Counted from the stretch's first letter, positions 43,501-51,414 are shown. The stretch: DNA of 64,000 nucleotides from JAJPHI01 sp035541875 (GCA_035541875.1 DATKML010000024.1:1-64000), one strand, 5' to 3'. Numbers and translations are program-made. The notes: generated from the sequence alone by a model not told the origin.

Positions 43501-44325
43501 CTACGGTTCGCTCGAACTGGGCACTGAACTGGGCAGAGGAAGCCGTTGCCTGCCGACTTTCAGCGTTGGTGATGACCTCTTGGAGCGGCCTCGCCGAGAG
43601 TTTTCTAGTGAGGAAAACACAGCGGCATCTAGGACACATGGGTATACCCTACACGCTTCGCACAACTCGCGAATACTTTTTAGTACAAATTTATAAAAAT
43701 TTGGATCGGCGAGCGCGGCAGCGGTGATTTTAATCGGATAATATAGTTCCTCGTTCAGCCATCTTGTCACGCGACTGTCTAGTGGTATCTCATATCTGGT
43801 CAAATGCAATTCTTGCAAGACGTTCCTAGACTGTTTGGGTCCGAATCCACGCAGATGACGAGCGATGTAATCGGCTACTTGCTCCTCAACTTGCCAGGAG
43901 ACCAGCGAGGTTAGTCGATTGCATCGTTCAAGAATTTGATCTCACGCGTTGTCCTTTCGCAACCTATGCCAGTTTTCAGCTAGGTCCGATGGGATTTTGC
44001 GTTTGAACCGTTTCAAGTTGTGGTCTTCAAAGACCTGCTTGATAAACTCTTCGACGTTTTCCTCTAGCCCAATAGCCGCATAGCTGAGTGGAAATGGCTG
44101 CTGTTTGGAAAACAGAGTAACCGCACTCTCTGGTCCCGAATCTTGAAGCGTAGTAAGCCGCATCTTTACCAGAACTTCCCAAAATCGCTCGCGTGTAACC
44201 TCCGCCTTGTTGTCGACGACGTTCATATGTTGCCGTTCTATGACCAAGAGCGCTTCGGCCTGAGCTGTTACTAGGTTATGGACGTTGTCCAAATCGGCTT
44301 GTTCTATGACGAATTGAAGTTTCAT
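43501..44325 (-). pseudogene. HhH DNA glycosylase-like (Ogg-type) gene interrupted by an in-frame TGA
   Basis: From the ATG at 44325 (GAGGAG ribosome site) to the stop at 43501 the frame is open except for one TGA at 43942-43944. Before it: FWEVLVKMRLTTLQDSGPES and PFPLSYAAIGLEENVEEFI. After it: YIARHLRGFGPKQSRNVLQ, a helix-hairpin-helix-like segment, TRYEIPLDSRVTRWLNEE with a candidate catalytic Asp, and a Cys-containing CRVYPCVLDAAVFSSLE. The pattern resembles a family of thermostable 8-oxoguanine-glycosylase-like proteins I recall from defence-type loci. The TGA falls where relatives seem to have Trp (TGG to TGA). Either a nonsense mutation or recoding; pseudogene is the simpler reading. 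Confidence 0.65.
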
Positions 44326-44423
44326 TTCAAATTGTCTCCTCAATGTGCGGTGCCGATGCAACTCAAAAACTCTGTAACCTTCATCTCTTCGTCTGCTATC
44401 GCGTCCAAAATGTACAACCGGTC

Positions 44424-45170
44424 CTAGGATCTCGCGCGTACCCTAGCGTCAACAATCCTCAGAAGATGATTTGCGAGTAAAACAATCTCTAGAGCTTCGG
44501 CGGGATCGTCGAGATTTACATCGCGGTGAGAATGCGGATTTTTATACGAACCGATGGCGCCCGCGAAGAGATTAGCGCGCGCCTCCTTCTCTCCTTGCTC
44601 GACCGACGAATCGGTGAGCGCGCCAGTTTTGGGGTCGAAAGCCTTTCTCATGAGAGTCACGCCGAGTTGGTCGTTGCCAAGACTGGCGGCCTCGCGAACG
44701 GCAACTTCCACCGCCTTCATCGCGACAAACACCGCCACATCGTATTCGCCTCGCAGAAAAGCTTTCCAGACTGAGTCGTATATCTTTGGCTGGAGAATTT
44801 CGCGAGGGAGTAGCTTTGAAGTCCTGAATTCCGAGAATTGGGCTCTCGTTGTGATTTTTCGGGCACGGCGGCTGAGCCGCATATTGGCGCTTTGACCCAT
44901 ATCCGGTACAGCGAGTCCCTGCGCCTTCAACCATGCCCACGCTTCAGAGAATGCCAAGGTAACTTCCGGCCATGACGGTTCCGGGTACGGTACTGCGACG
45001 AAACCGCTTTGAATTCGCCTCCTAAGATCGAAAGTTGATTCTTGAACTGAAGAGTTTGGAAAGTGGTTCTGCCACAGAAGGATCAATGTTTCTCCGAGTT
45101 CCTCGGGTTCCATGGCGAGGAGGATCTTCTCGTCTTGGATTTTTCGGCATACTTCGTCAAATAGGTCCAC
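44424..45170 (-). CDS. TIGR02391/Ymh-family protein
   Basis: A 248-residue protein starting at GTG with GAGG upstream. The C-terminal half carries the Ymh hallmarks: FLRGEYDVAVFVAMKAVEVA, GVTLMRKAFDPKTGALTD, EKEARANLFAGAIGSYKNP, HSHRDVNLDDPAEALEIVLL. The N-terminal half is helical and variable. The family is found in mobile elements and near restriction and other defence genes and has a HEPN-like SHR motif, but its function is not established. It is 98 bases upstream of the glycosylase-like gene on the same strand, so the two may form a cargo pair. Confidence 0.8.
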   Translation of the reverse strand: MDLFDEVCRKIQDEKILLAMEPEELGETLILLWQNHFPNSSVQESTFDLRRRIQSGFVAVPYPEPSWPEVTLAFSEAWAWLKAQGLAVPDMGQSANMRLSRRARKITTRAQFSEFRTSKLLPREILQPKIYDSVWKAFLRGEYDVAVFVAMKAVEVAVREAASLGNDQLGVTLMRKAFDPKTGALTDSSVEQGEKEARANLFAGAIGSYKNPHSHRDVNLDDPAEALEIVLLANHLLRIVDARVRARS

Positions 45171-45230
45171 GGCCTCAGCATAGTATATTAAGCGCCCAAC
45201 AGATGCCTTGTTCGCCGTCGGGCCGAGAGC

Positions 45231-45330
45231 GGCTTTCGTAGCATCGGCCCGTTTAGCCGATGACCTGGAAAAACTCTAATCAGGTAAAAGCCTCTTAAAG
45301 GCCAGTGCCCAATCGCTGGCCACTCTCATC
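45231..45330 (-). repeat. Diverged inverted copy of a region at 51.4 kb
   Basis: Read on the minus strand from about 45320, the text GGCCAGCGATTGGGCACTGG, then a TTTTACCTGATT-GAGTTTTTC block and GGCCGATGCTAC match in order the plus-strand sequence from 51416 (GGCCAGCGACTGGGCACTGG ... GAGGTTTTTCGG ... GGCCGATGTACT). The match extends for about 85 bases with roughly a quarter of sites changed by eye. The block contains no clear gene. It may be a relic integrase 3' end or att region, since the live integrase gene also ends with CTGGGCAC. Confidence 0.5.
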
Positions 45331-45355
45331 ATAGGCACTCTTAGCCGTAAAGATC

Positions 45356-45389
45356 GAAAAAACCCCGGCAGGGTTTCTACCGGGGTTCT
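45356..45389 (-). terminator. Rho-independent terminator for the minus-strand genes at 45.4-45.9 kb
   Basis: On the minus strand GAACCCCGGTAGAAACCCTG continues into CCGGGGTTTTTTCG: stem AACCCCGG/CCGGGGTT with a short loop and a run of T. It lies 19 bases past the stop at 45408. Confidence 0.85.
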
Positions 45390-45407
45390 AGGTGGAACCA
45401 GATGGGC

Positions 45408-45671
45408 TCAGGCAGCAGCAACCGTCGGGGTCGTAGCCTTGGCGGCGCGGCGCGCCTTTTGAGTTTCAGCCGCCACTTGCGCCTGATCCGCTGCGACCTT
45501 GGAGGCGTGCTCGGCAACCGCGCGATCCAGTTCACGCTTTTCGGCCTTCGCGCGGCGACGATCCTTGGCGCAATCCAAGCAATGCTGGGAAATGTCATAC
45601 ACGCGAGTGTTCTTGGCCGTCCGCAGATGGCCGCGTTGGCAATGGGTGGTTGCCCGTTTCCCGTCGCTCAA
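45408..45671 (-). CDS. Small Cys/His-containing phage-type protein
   Basis: An 87-residue protein, TTG start, with THCQRGHLRTAKNTRVYDIS and HCLDCAKDRRRAKAEKRE, a C-H-C-x2-C arrangement that may bind zinc, followed by a charged Ala/Lys-rich helix. There is no ATG in frame. The frame is open upstream to the TAA of the Pro-rich gene at 45741, with no break other than that stop, so the two may be one gene split by a nonsense codon. Function unknown. Confidence 0.6.
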   Translation of the reverse strand: MSDGKRATTHCQRGHLRTAKNTRVYDISQHCLDCAKDRRRAKAEKRELDRAVAEHASKVAADQAQVAAETQKARRAAKATTPTVAAA

Positions 45672-45740
45672 CCGCGCTGCCGGGTTGTCCTTCGCTGGTG
45701 GGACAGCCTTGGCCTTCCTACGACGGCCCTTCGTCGTGGG

Positions 45741-45914
45741 TTAGGCGGCAACCGGGGTCTGCTGCGGCTCATGCTGGGTTTCGACCGTTGGCGTCGCCTC
45801 GGCTACGGGTTCCGGCGTCGGACCGATGGGCGTCGCTGGCAAACTGGGCGTGATCGCCTCGATGGCGGGCTGCGGGTTTGTGATTTGGTTCTGGGGTTTG
45901 CGTGATTTTACCAT
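45741..45914 (-). CDS. Pro-rich disordered small protein
   Basis: From the ATG at 45914, with a strong GGAGGTC ribosome site, a 57-residue protein of low complexity (PATPIGPTPEPVAEATPTVE) ending in TAA. In the same frame beyond the TAA the text PTTKGRRRKAKAVPPAKDNP leads into the Cys/His protein. It may be the N-terminal part of one longer protein. No function can be given. Confidence 0.55.
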   Translation of the reverse strand: MVKSRKPQNQITNPQPAIEAITPSLPATPIGPTPEPVAEATPTVETQHEPQQTPVAA

Positions 45915-46058
45915 GTGCGTGACCTCCTGATGCTGTGTGTTATCCGTGAGTGAACGCACTAGAGCAAGAACCAAGCGTTGGGTTTTCGCAGGAGGGGGAG
46001 TCGGAAGGCGAAAAGATTTCTAGTGCATTAGACGCGCCGCTGGTTAAACTACTTGCTA

Positions 46059-46598
46059 ATGGGGCGGCGTAAAGCGAAATTCACAACGACACTATTCCTA
46101 ACCGGGATCGCGCTCAGCGGGAGCGGATGTATGACTATGATCGAACATCACCGCCGGGCGACCATCGAGAACAACGATCTCGCGGCGCGCAAAGCCTGCC
46201 TCGACCTTCCCACAGAGCAGATTTCCGATTGCCTCGCGCAGGCCAAAGCGGCCAACGATCAGGCGGTGGCCGACGAATTGAAATTCGAGCACCACGTTGA
46301 GGTGACGCGCGAAGTCGTCGGCGGGTTGGCTGGCGGCCTGTCACAGGGCGCGCAATCGTTCGCGCAATCACGGCAGAACGTGATCGACACCCAACAACGA
46401 CTCGACGAATCGTTCAACTCCAGCGGCGGGATGCGAATCGATCCACCACCACCGCCCGATCTGCCGACGTTCAACGGCGGACGGCCGGTTCAGGTGGGCG
46501 ATCCTGTTCCTGATCGTCCGGGGTGGGTTCACGGACCCAATAACACCGAGGTGCCCTTACCTCCCGAGCCTGCGCCAGTTGGTACTTTCGGCCAGTAG
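46059..46598 (+). CDS. Pro-rich predicted lipoprotein
   Basis: From the ATG at 46059 (TTG at 46053 possible) it is 179 residues with a lipoprotein signal TTLFLTGIALSGSGC; the lipidated Cys is residue 24. A helical middle (AARKACLDLPTEQISDCLAQ) and a Pro-rich end follow. In phages, Rz1-type spanins are Pro-rich lipoproteins, but this one is much longer and no spanin partner is seen. It stands alone on the plus strand, 144 bases from the divergent Pro-rich gene. Confidence 0.65.
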   Translation: MGRRKAKFTTTLFLTGIALSGSGCMTMIEHHRRATIENNDLAARKACLDLPTEQISDCLAQAKAANDQAVADELKFEHHVEVTREVVGGLAGGLSQGAQSFAQSRQNVIDTQQRLDESFNSSGGMRIDPPPPPDLPTFNGGRPVQVGDPVPDRPGWVHGPNNTEVPLPPEPAPVGTFGQ

Positions 46599-46642
46599 GC
46601 CGCGCGTTATCGGCTTTATCTGTTTGCGAGTGCAAAAAGGTT

Positions 46643-46676
46643 GCCGGGGCGCAGGCAGGAGAACCGACGCCCCGGC
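46643..46676. terminator. Bidirectional hairpin between convergent genes
   Basis: GCCGGGGCG (46643-46651) and CGCCCCGGC (46668-46676) form a nine-pair stem between the lipoprotein gene and the 67-residue minus-strand gene. No clear T-run on either strand. Confidence 0.6.
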
Positions 46677-46716
46677 GTGGTCGCGTCGAACGAGGATGAT
46701 CGCGCGACCGAGATTG

Positions 46717-46920
46717 TTACGCCGTAAGCGCGACGATGTTCCATCCCTGTGACAAATACGACGCGAGCTGGTTATTGCCCAGCTTGGCCGTCGTTGAGTC
46801 GAATGTGTATTGACCGCTGCTCGGCGCAACCTCGACGCCGCTGTACCAGATCGGATTCAAACTGTACGTCGCGGGCGGAGCCAACGTGACGGACGTATAA
46901 TTCGGATTCGGTGAAGCCAT
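46717..46920 (-). CDS. Small hypothetical phage-type protein
   Basis: A 67-residue protein starting MASPNPNYTSVTLAPPATYS with GGGAG about ten bases before the ATG. The composition (Ser, Thr, Pro, Asn) and the end QLASYLSQGWNIVALTA suggest a beta-rich virion or tail-associated type, but this is a guess. I do not recognise it. Confidence 0.6.
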   Translation of the reverse strand: MASPNPNYTSVTLAPPATYSLNPIWYSGVEVAPSSGQYTFDSTTAKLGNNQLASYLSQGWNIVALTA

Positions 46921-46972
46921 AATTTTTCTCCCTTTGAAGCGCCGCGATGGCGCGATTGAGTAGCATCGACAT

Positions 46973-47377
46973 CTATTTCAATAGACCCATTTGATCGCGT
47001 TCGGACGCGCTGAACTCCGCGCGGAGGCATTTCTGGAGCGCCCTCGCGGCCTCCGCGTCGGACGTATAGGTTCCCTGCGCTGCCTTCTGGATGACCCGTT
47101 TGAGCCGGGCGTTGCGAGCGTTCCGGGTTGCGGTTCCGGCATGGATCACGGCGACCCCGGCGGCCATGCGAATCTTCTCGGCCCGTTCATCGGCATCCAA
47201 CCCACCCAGCCCGGATATTGATGCCGATTTGGTGATCCGCCCGAGATGGCCGGGATTCGATTGGCCTGTACGTTGTGGAACCAGCCGGGCACGGGCTTCC
47301 GCGAATGAACGCCGCGAATCGCGCTTCTCTAAAGCCGTGAAGCCGCTCGGATTATCCGGGCGATCAACCAGCACCAC
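46973..47377 (-). CDS. Hypothetical phage-type protein, likely C-terminal part of a frameshifted gene
   Basis: A 134-residue frame with only GTG starts, containing FTALEKRDSRRSFAEARARL and a helical C-terminus (DAEAARALQKCLRAEFSASE). The same frame extends upstream with HFVGIDQFNRVVLVDRPDNP, before a TGA, and this reads as a natural continuation of the gene that starts at 47520 in another frame. A one-base slip in GCCGCGGCGGCACGG near 47415 would join them. The function is not recognised. Confidence 0.5.
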   Translation of the reverse strand: MVLVDRPDNPSGFTALEKRDSRRSFAEARARLVPQRTGQSNPGHLGRITKSASISGLGGLDADERAEKIRMAAGVAVIHAGTATRNARNARLKRVIQKAAQGTYTSDAEAARALQKCLRAEFSASERDQMGLLK

Positions 47378-47520
47378 GCGGTTGAATTGATCGATGCCAA
47401 CGAAATGAACCGTGCCGCCGCGGCCTTGGCGAGGGCGGCCTCGTTCTCAATCTCAAACGTCAGCCCGTCCGTCGTGGTAATGACGCGGCCCTCGGTCCGT
47501 TTAATCTGGTGGTACTGCAT
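47329..47520 (-). CDS. Small hypothetical protein, likely N-terminal part of the preceding entry
   Basis: From the ATG at 47520 it reads MQYHQIKRTEGRVITTTDGL and FEIENEAALAKAAAARF, then runs out of frame into low-quality text. Ribosome start overlaps the end of the gene at 47501. It probably continues in the next frame as described for 46973-47377; together they would give a protein of about 178 residues. Confidence 0.5.
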   Translation of the reverse strand: MQYHQIKRTEGRVITTTDGLTFEIENEAALAKAAAARFISLASINSTAWCWLIARIIRAASRL

Positions 47521-47716
47521 TTGCTCGTTCCTTTTCATCGATCAGGTCGGTGCCGTGATCGACCAGCAAGATGTTTTTGATCTCGGGGTGTTCTCGGTGA
47601 AAAATTGCCTCGGCCTCGTCGCGATTGGCGGCCAAGATCCCGATGTAAGGCGGCCACGTCAGCCAAACACCGCCGCCGGGGCGGTGCCATAGATGGGCGG
47701 TCAAAATCCGGCTCAT
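47501..47716 (-). CDS. Small hypothetical protein
   Basis: A 71-residue protein from the ATG at 47716 starting MSRILTAHLWHRPGGGVWLTW and holding EAEAIFHREHPEIKNILLVD. Its start overlaps the stop of the gene upstream (ATGA). Short overlapping genes like these are typical of phage early or packaging operons. Function unknown. Confidence 0.6.
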   Translation of the reverse strand: MSRILTAHLWHRPGGGVWLTWPPYIGILAANRDEAEAIFHREHPEIKNILLVDHGTDLIDEKERANAVPPD

Positions 47717-47892
47717 CCCTTCGGCTCCTCGGTCCGTTCCACGTCGGATGATTCCTTCGCGGCAGCCACCCGCTGCTCGATTTCCGTGGGGCTTAGTTCC
47801 CGCACGGGTCCGTTCTTGCGCTGAAATCGACGCGTGAACCGGCACCGGTAAATTCCGTTATTCGCTAATTGCCGGGGCGATCGTGGTGTCAC
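47713..47892 (-). CDS. Small basic hypothetical protein
   Basis: A 59-residue protein from the GTG at 47892, which overlaps the upstream stop (GTGA). It is basic (RCRFTRRFQRKNGPVRELS) with an acidic helical end. No family recognised. Part of a chain of overlapping minus-strand genes from 48122 to about 46973. Confidence 0.5.
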   Translation of the reverse strand: MTPRSPRQLANNGIYRCRFTRRFQRKNGPVRELSPTEIEQRVAAAKESSDVERTEEPKG

Positions 47893-48122
47893 GCGACCGC
47901 TCCTTGCGGCCCGGCGGCCAACGCCTTGAGCCAACGCGCACGACGAGGCGCAGCCAATTCACCGACCAGCCAATCCACAAGGGACGGCAACGCGAAGGCG
48001 TTGAATCGGGCGTTGATAGGCGTAACCGAAGGGCCACGGGATTGGTGGCGTAACCGCCATAACCCAACCCGCGTGATCCCGAGAATGCTAGTTAAATCGG
48101 CCGTCGATGCGATTGCGTCCAT
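47889..48122 (-). CDS. AlpA/excisionase-like helix-turn-helix protein
   Basis: A 77-residue protein: MDAIASTADLTSILGITRVG followed by LWRLRHQSRGPSVTPINARF, the winged-HTH pattern of AlpA and MerR-type phage regulators. It heads a run of overlapping small genes and could control that operon. No ligand domain. Confidence 0.62.
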   Translation of the reverse strand: MDAIASTADLTSILGITRVGLWRLRHQSRGPSVTPINARFNAFALPSLVDWLVGELAAPRRARWLKALAAGPQGAVA

Positions 48123-48313
48123 CGTGACAAGATGTTAGCAACGTCGTTCCATTCCTTGAAGGGGCGGCTCGATATCCGGGCGGCCCCGAGAAAACCGAGG
48201 CACACAAACGCCGTGTGTGCCCGTTTCCAACCCGCCTTGGCATCCTTGCCCGAGGCTCGTTCCCGCAATTCGGCCAGCGTAGCCAGCCATCGAAGACCGT
48301 CGCGTTCCGGCAA
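48092..48313 (-). CDS. Small hypothetical protein
   Basis: A 73-residue frame with a TTG start, PERDGLRWLATLAELRERAS and KEWNDVANILSRW, mostly amphipathic helix. It overlaps the AlpA-like gene start by 31 bases on the same strand. There is no good ribosome site, so it could be a chance frame; the residue composition argues it is real. Confidence 0.4.
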   Translation of the reverse strand: MPERDGLRWLATLAELRERASGKDAKAGWKRAHTAFVCLGFLGAARISSRPFKEWNDVANILSRWTQSHRRPI

Positions 48314-48373
48314 CCTCTGTCATCGCTAAAAAACCTATCGCTAACCCTGTCTGCCGGTTAGCCTTTGGCGATA

Positions 48374-49278
48374 ATGGAACTCACACCGGTTCACCAGTTC
48401 GGCGATTGGTACGCCAAGCGAGAAGACTTGGCCTATTACGTCAACGACGAAACCTCGAGCGGCTCTAAGGTTCGCCAATATGAGCGATGATCGCGGCAAC
48501 GCCCGGCACGCTAATCGTTGGGTGTTCGGCGGCGTCGGCGATGCAGGTTTACGTTGCTGATTGTGCCAACCGGCACGGCCTACCGGGCATTGTGTATGTT
48601 GCCGGGCGCAAGAAACCGACGCCATCAACCAAATACGCCATGACGGCCGGGGTTGATGTTCGGCCCGTAAGTCCGGGCTACCTCACAACCGTTCGAGCGA
48701 GAGCGCGCGCCGAGGCGCTAAGAATCGGCGGGTGTGTCGGGTGGAGCGAATCGACGGCCAAAGAGGACACCGCAGCCCAGTGCGCCAACATTCCGGACGA
48801 TGTGAAGCGTATCGTGGTGCCGACGGGATCGGGGGCTACGCTGAAGGGGATCGTTGATGGCATGAAGCGCCTCGGGCGCAGCGTGCCGATTCTGGCCGTT
48901 GCCGTTTCCGGTATGTACGAAGACGTTGATGGTGTAGAGGCGATCCACCTAACCCGCGATTACGACGACGAAGAGGCCGCCATATTACCCGACGGAAGCT
49001 ATCTCGATCCCTATTACGCCGCAAAGGCGCTCAAGTTCGTCCGCCCCGGCGATTGTTTGTGGGTATCGGGTAGGCGCTCGATCTTGGCGATCAAGAAAAT
49101 CACGCGCACCAAAATAGAACTCCTGCGCAAGAACCCAACGTTAGGACGTTGGCGTGATTCCAAATGCACCACGTTGCTATCGGGGGCTCAGCAGCGGGCC
49201 GACAATCGATCCGGGGCCGAACCGCTGCTGGACGGTTCCGCGAATACTTGTGGCCATCATATCGAGGGCCTTGGTTGA
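48374..49278 (+). pseudogene. PLP-dependent enzyme (ACC deaminase/tryptophan-synthase-beta fold), split by a frameshift
   Basis: The first frame, from the ATG at 48374, gives MELTPVHQFGDWYAKREDLA and SGSKVRQYER and ends in TGA at 48488-48490. The second begins at an ATG overlapping that stop (CGATGA) and continues MIAATPGTLIVGCSAASAMQ ... VPTGSGATLKGIVDGMKRLG. Together they make one fold type II PLP enzyme, about 300 residues. The Schiff-base Lys should be the one in SGSKVRQ, so the split separates it from the phosphate-binding loop VPTGSGAT. The two parts could be made separately by ATGA coupling, joined by a -1 frameshift, or be a dead gene. The last 100 bases overlap the 3' end of terL on the other strand. 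Phage relatives exist near terminase genes in my recollection; role unknown. Confidence 0.7.
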
Positions 49279-50925
49279 CGCGGGCGCTGGATCGGCTTCC
49301 TTCATAGGCGGTCCGTCCGGTTCCGGGCACGGACCCCGATGCCAGAACCTCGCGCCGCCGTCGGTGAGGTAGTTTTTCTCCATCACGGGCCGTTTGCATT
49401 TGCCGCAGATACGTTCTCGGCGGATCAGGTTTTGCACGATCTCCGATTCCCGCCGCTCGACGCCGGGTACGCGCAGCCCAACCGCCACGGCGGCCCACTG
49501 AGATGCGTCCATGCCCCGTTGCCCTTCTTGGACCGCACCCAGCGCGGCCTGCGCCAACGCAACAATCACGTCGATTTTATGCGACGTTTTCTCCTTCGCG
49601 ATGCGCCACCCACGGGTGGTTTCCAAGGCGACACAGCGCGAGATCGATAGGCGCATATCGGCGTCGGGGTACAGGATCAAATTCGCGCCCTTGATGATTT
49701 CGTACAGGTTGGAACTGGCTTCCGTGAGGTTCGGCACCGACTGCGGAAATTCGATCATCGGCAACCCGTTCCCGCGAAGGCGCTGCGCTACGGCCACAAG
49801 CTGGTACGGATCATATCGCACCTCGCGGATGCTGAACCGGGTTCGCATCTCCAACAGGGTGCGCTCGATGGTCGCCTCGAAGTCGAGCGGATCGTCCGGC
49901 GATGGCTGGAAAATCCGATGCCAAACGAGCCGCACCTTCTTGGCGTCGCGATCCCAGCCGCAAACCACGATCGCGGTGCTATCGCGTTTGACCGATGCGT
50001 CAACGCCAACCCAGACGGGAAGCCGTTGATCGGCCAGGATGGGATGTAGCGCCGAATCGACGCAAGCGTCCCACCACTCGATGGGTACGAACTCCGATTC
50101 TGACGTCACCCACCTGTTTTCAACGTGGCGAAGGTAGGCGTTTTGCCTAGTAGATTGGCGCATCTGTTCGCGCCACGCATCGGTTTGCCACGGAGCCGGA
50201 CCGGTATGCGTCCAATACGCCAACATTCCGGGCTGCTCGTACAAATCCGGGCCGACCACCTTCCCGGCGATCCCGCGTTTGTAGAGCCCTTCGAGCAACT
50301 CGGATTCGCCCTCGAAGCCTGCATAGGTGACGGTTAAGCGCCCGGATACCTTGCGCGTGGGTGAAAACACGCCCTCATCCCACAACCTATGCGAGGCCTC
50401 CGATGCGAACGCCCACAATTCGTCCCACACGGTTAGCGTCGGGTTCGCCCCTGCGAAGCCCTTGAAATCGTTCGCGACGGCCGAGATGAACGCGCCGGTC
50501 GAAATGAACGTGATCCGATCCGCCGTTACCTTGGCGGAGTTTCGCAGCAGGGGCGACGCTTGAACGATCCTGGCGGCGGCTTGGAACACGCGACCAACGG
50601 CCTGATCGTAATCGTTCGCGAGGGCGTATACCTCGGCGTAGGGGCCGCCGATCACCACGGCGACGTAGATTGCGACCATCGCGGCTAGGGCGGTTTTGCC
50701 GGATTTCTTCGGCGCTGAGTAGAGCATCTCCGGGAACGGCAAACGGCCGTCCGGCGTCAAAACGAGAGCGCGGCGCAGGAACTCGATTTCGGCAGCGTAC
50801 AACTCGAAGGGTGATCCCGTTTCCGGGTTGATCGAAACCTCATGGACGAAGGCTACCGGATCTGCGCGCCAACGAGCCGCAGCCTTGGCCTGTTCACTCG
50901 ATGGGTTCGGCTTGCTTGATGGCAC
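49177..50925 (-). CDS. Phage terminase large subunit
   Basis: Packaging motor and headful/cohesive-end nuclease. The 582-residue protein has Walker A in YSAPKKSGKTALAA (residues 70-83), Walker B with catalytic Glu in LTVWDELWAF (Asp168-Glu169), and the RNase H-like nuclease acidic residues in VGVDASVKRDSTA (Asp309), VRYDPYQ and KIDVIVALAQAALG. A C-terminal extension has a zinc-ribbon-like set (CGKC ... HRGPC) uncommon in terminases. It overlaps terS by 32 bases on the same strand. No portal or capsid gene follows it. Confidence 0.92.
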   Translation of the reverse strand: MPSSKPNPSSEQAKAAARWRADPVAFVHEVSINPETGSPFELYAAEIEFLRRALVLTPDGRLPFPEMLYSAPKKSGKTALAAMVAIYVAVVIGGPYAEVYALANDYDQAVGRVFQAAARIVQASPLLRNSAKVTADRITFISTGAFISAVANDFKGFAGANPTLTVWDELWAFASEASHRLWDEGVFSPTRKVSGRLTVTYAGFEGESELLEGLYKRGIAGKVVGPDLYEQPGMLAYWTHTGPAPWQTDAWREQMRQSTRQNAYLRHVENRWVTSESEFVPIEWWDACVDSALHPILADQRLPVWVGVDASVKRDSTAIVVCGWDRDAKKVRLVWHRIFQPSPDDPLDFEATIERTLLEMRTRFSIREVRYDPYQLVAVAQRLRGNGLPMIEFPQSVPNLTEASSNLYEIIKGANLILYPDADMRLSISRCVALETTRGWRIAKEKTSHKIDVIVALAQAALGAVQEGQRGMDASQWAAVAVGLRVPGVERRESEIVQNLIRRERICGKCKRPVMEKNYLTDGGARFWHRGPCPEPDGPPMKEADPAPASTKALDMMATSIRGTVQQRFGPGSIVGPLLSPR

Positions 50926-51319
50926 GGTCCTTCTCCTCGGCAGCGGCGTTCAACGCGGCAAACTCACCGGCCAGATCCCTTCCCTTGTCGGACAACCCGG
51001 CTAGCTGCCTACGGGCTGCCGGGGTTAGCCCTAGTTCGCGGGCAATGGTTAGCTGCGCCGCCCGCAGCGCCCGATATTCGCCGAGGAGTTTCCGGGGTTC
51101 ACCCTGATCGGTCGTCGGACCCTCGTCGCGCAGGCGTCCGTAGATAACGGTGGCGAGGATTTCAAGCTCGCACCATGCTCGGGCAGCCGGGCCGTCGCTA
51201 TCGACCAACCACGGGCAGGCGCGGCGCATCTTACCGAGCAGGTGATAAACCCGACGATCCCGGACGGCAACACCCTTCTTCAAGGCGACATATAGGCTTC
51301 TGGTGTTGTTCTTCGCCAT
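50894..51319 (-). CDS. Phage terminase small subunit, P27 type
   Basis: DNA-recognition subunit for packaging. From the ATG at 51319 it is 141 residues and shows the P27-like end ELGLTPAARRQLAGL plus a helical core (RAWCELEILATVIYGRLRDE). A longer start at 51355 is possible. It overlaps the terL start, the standard terS-terL order. Confidence 0.8.
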   Translation of the reverse strand: MAKNNTRSLYVALKKGVAVRDRRVYHLLGKMRRACPWLVDSDGPAARAWCELEILATVIYGRLRDEGPTTDQGEPRKLLGEYRALRAAQLTIARELGLTPAARRQLAGLSDKGRDLAGEFAALNAAAEEKDRAIKQAEPIE

Positions 51320-51414
51320 TACAAACCCCGTGCGGATCACTGTAACCAGCGTCAACCAAAGCTGTAAGCAGCGCCGCCCGAAGCTGGTCGCAAGGCGTAG
51401 ATTATCGAAGGGAT

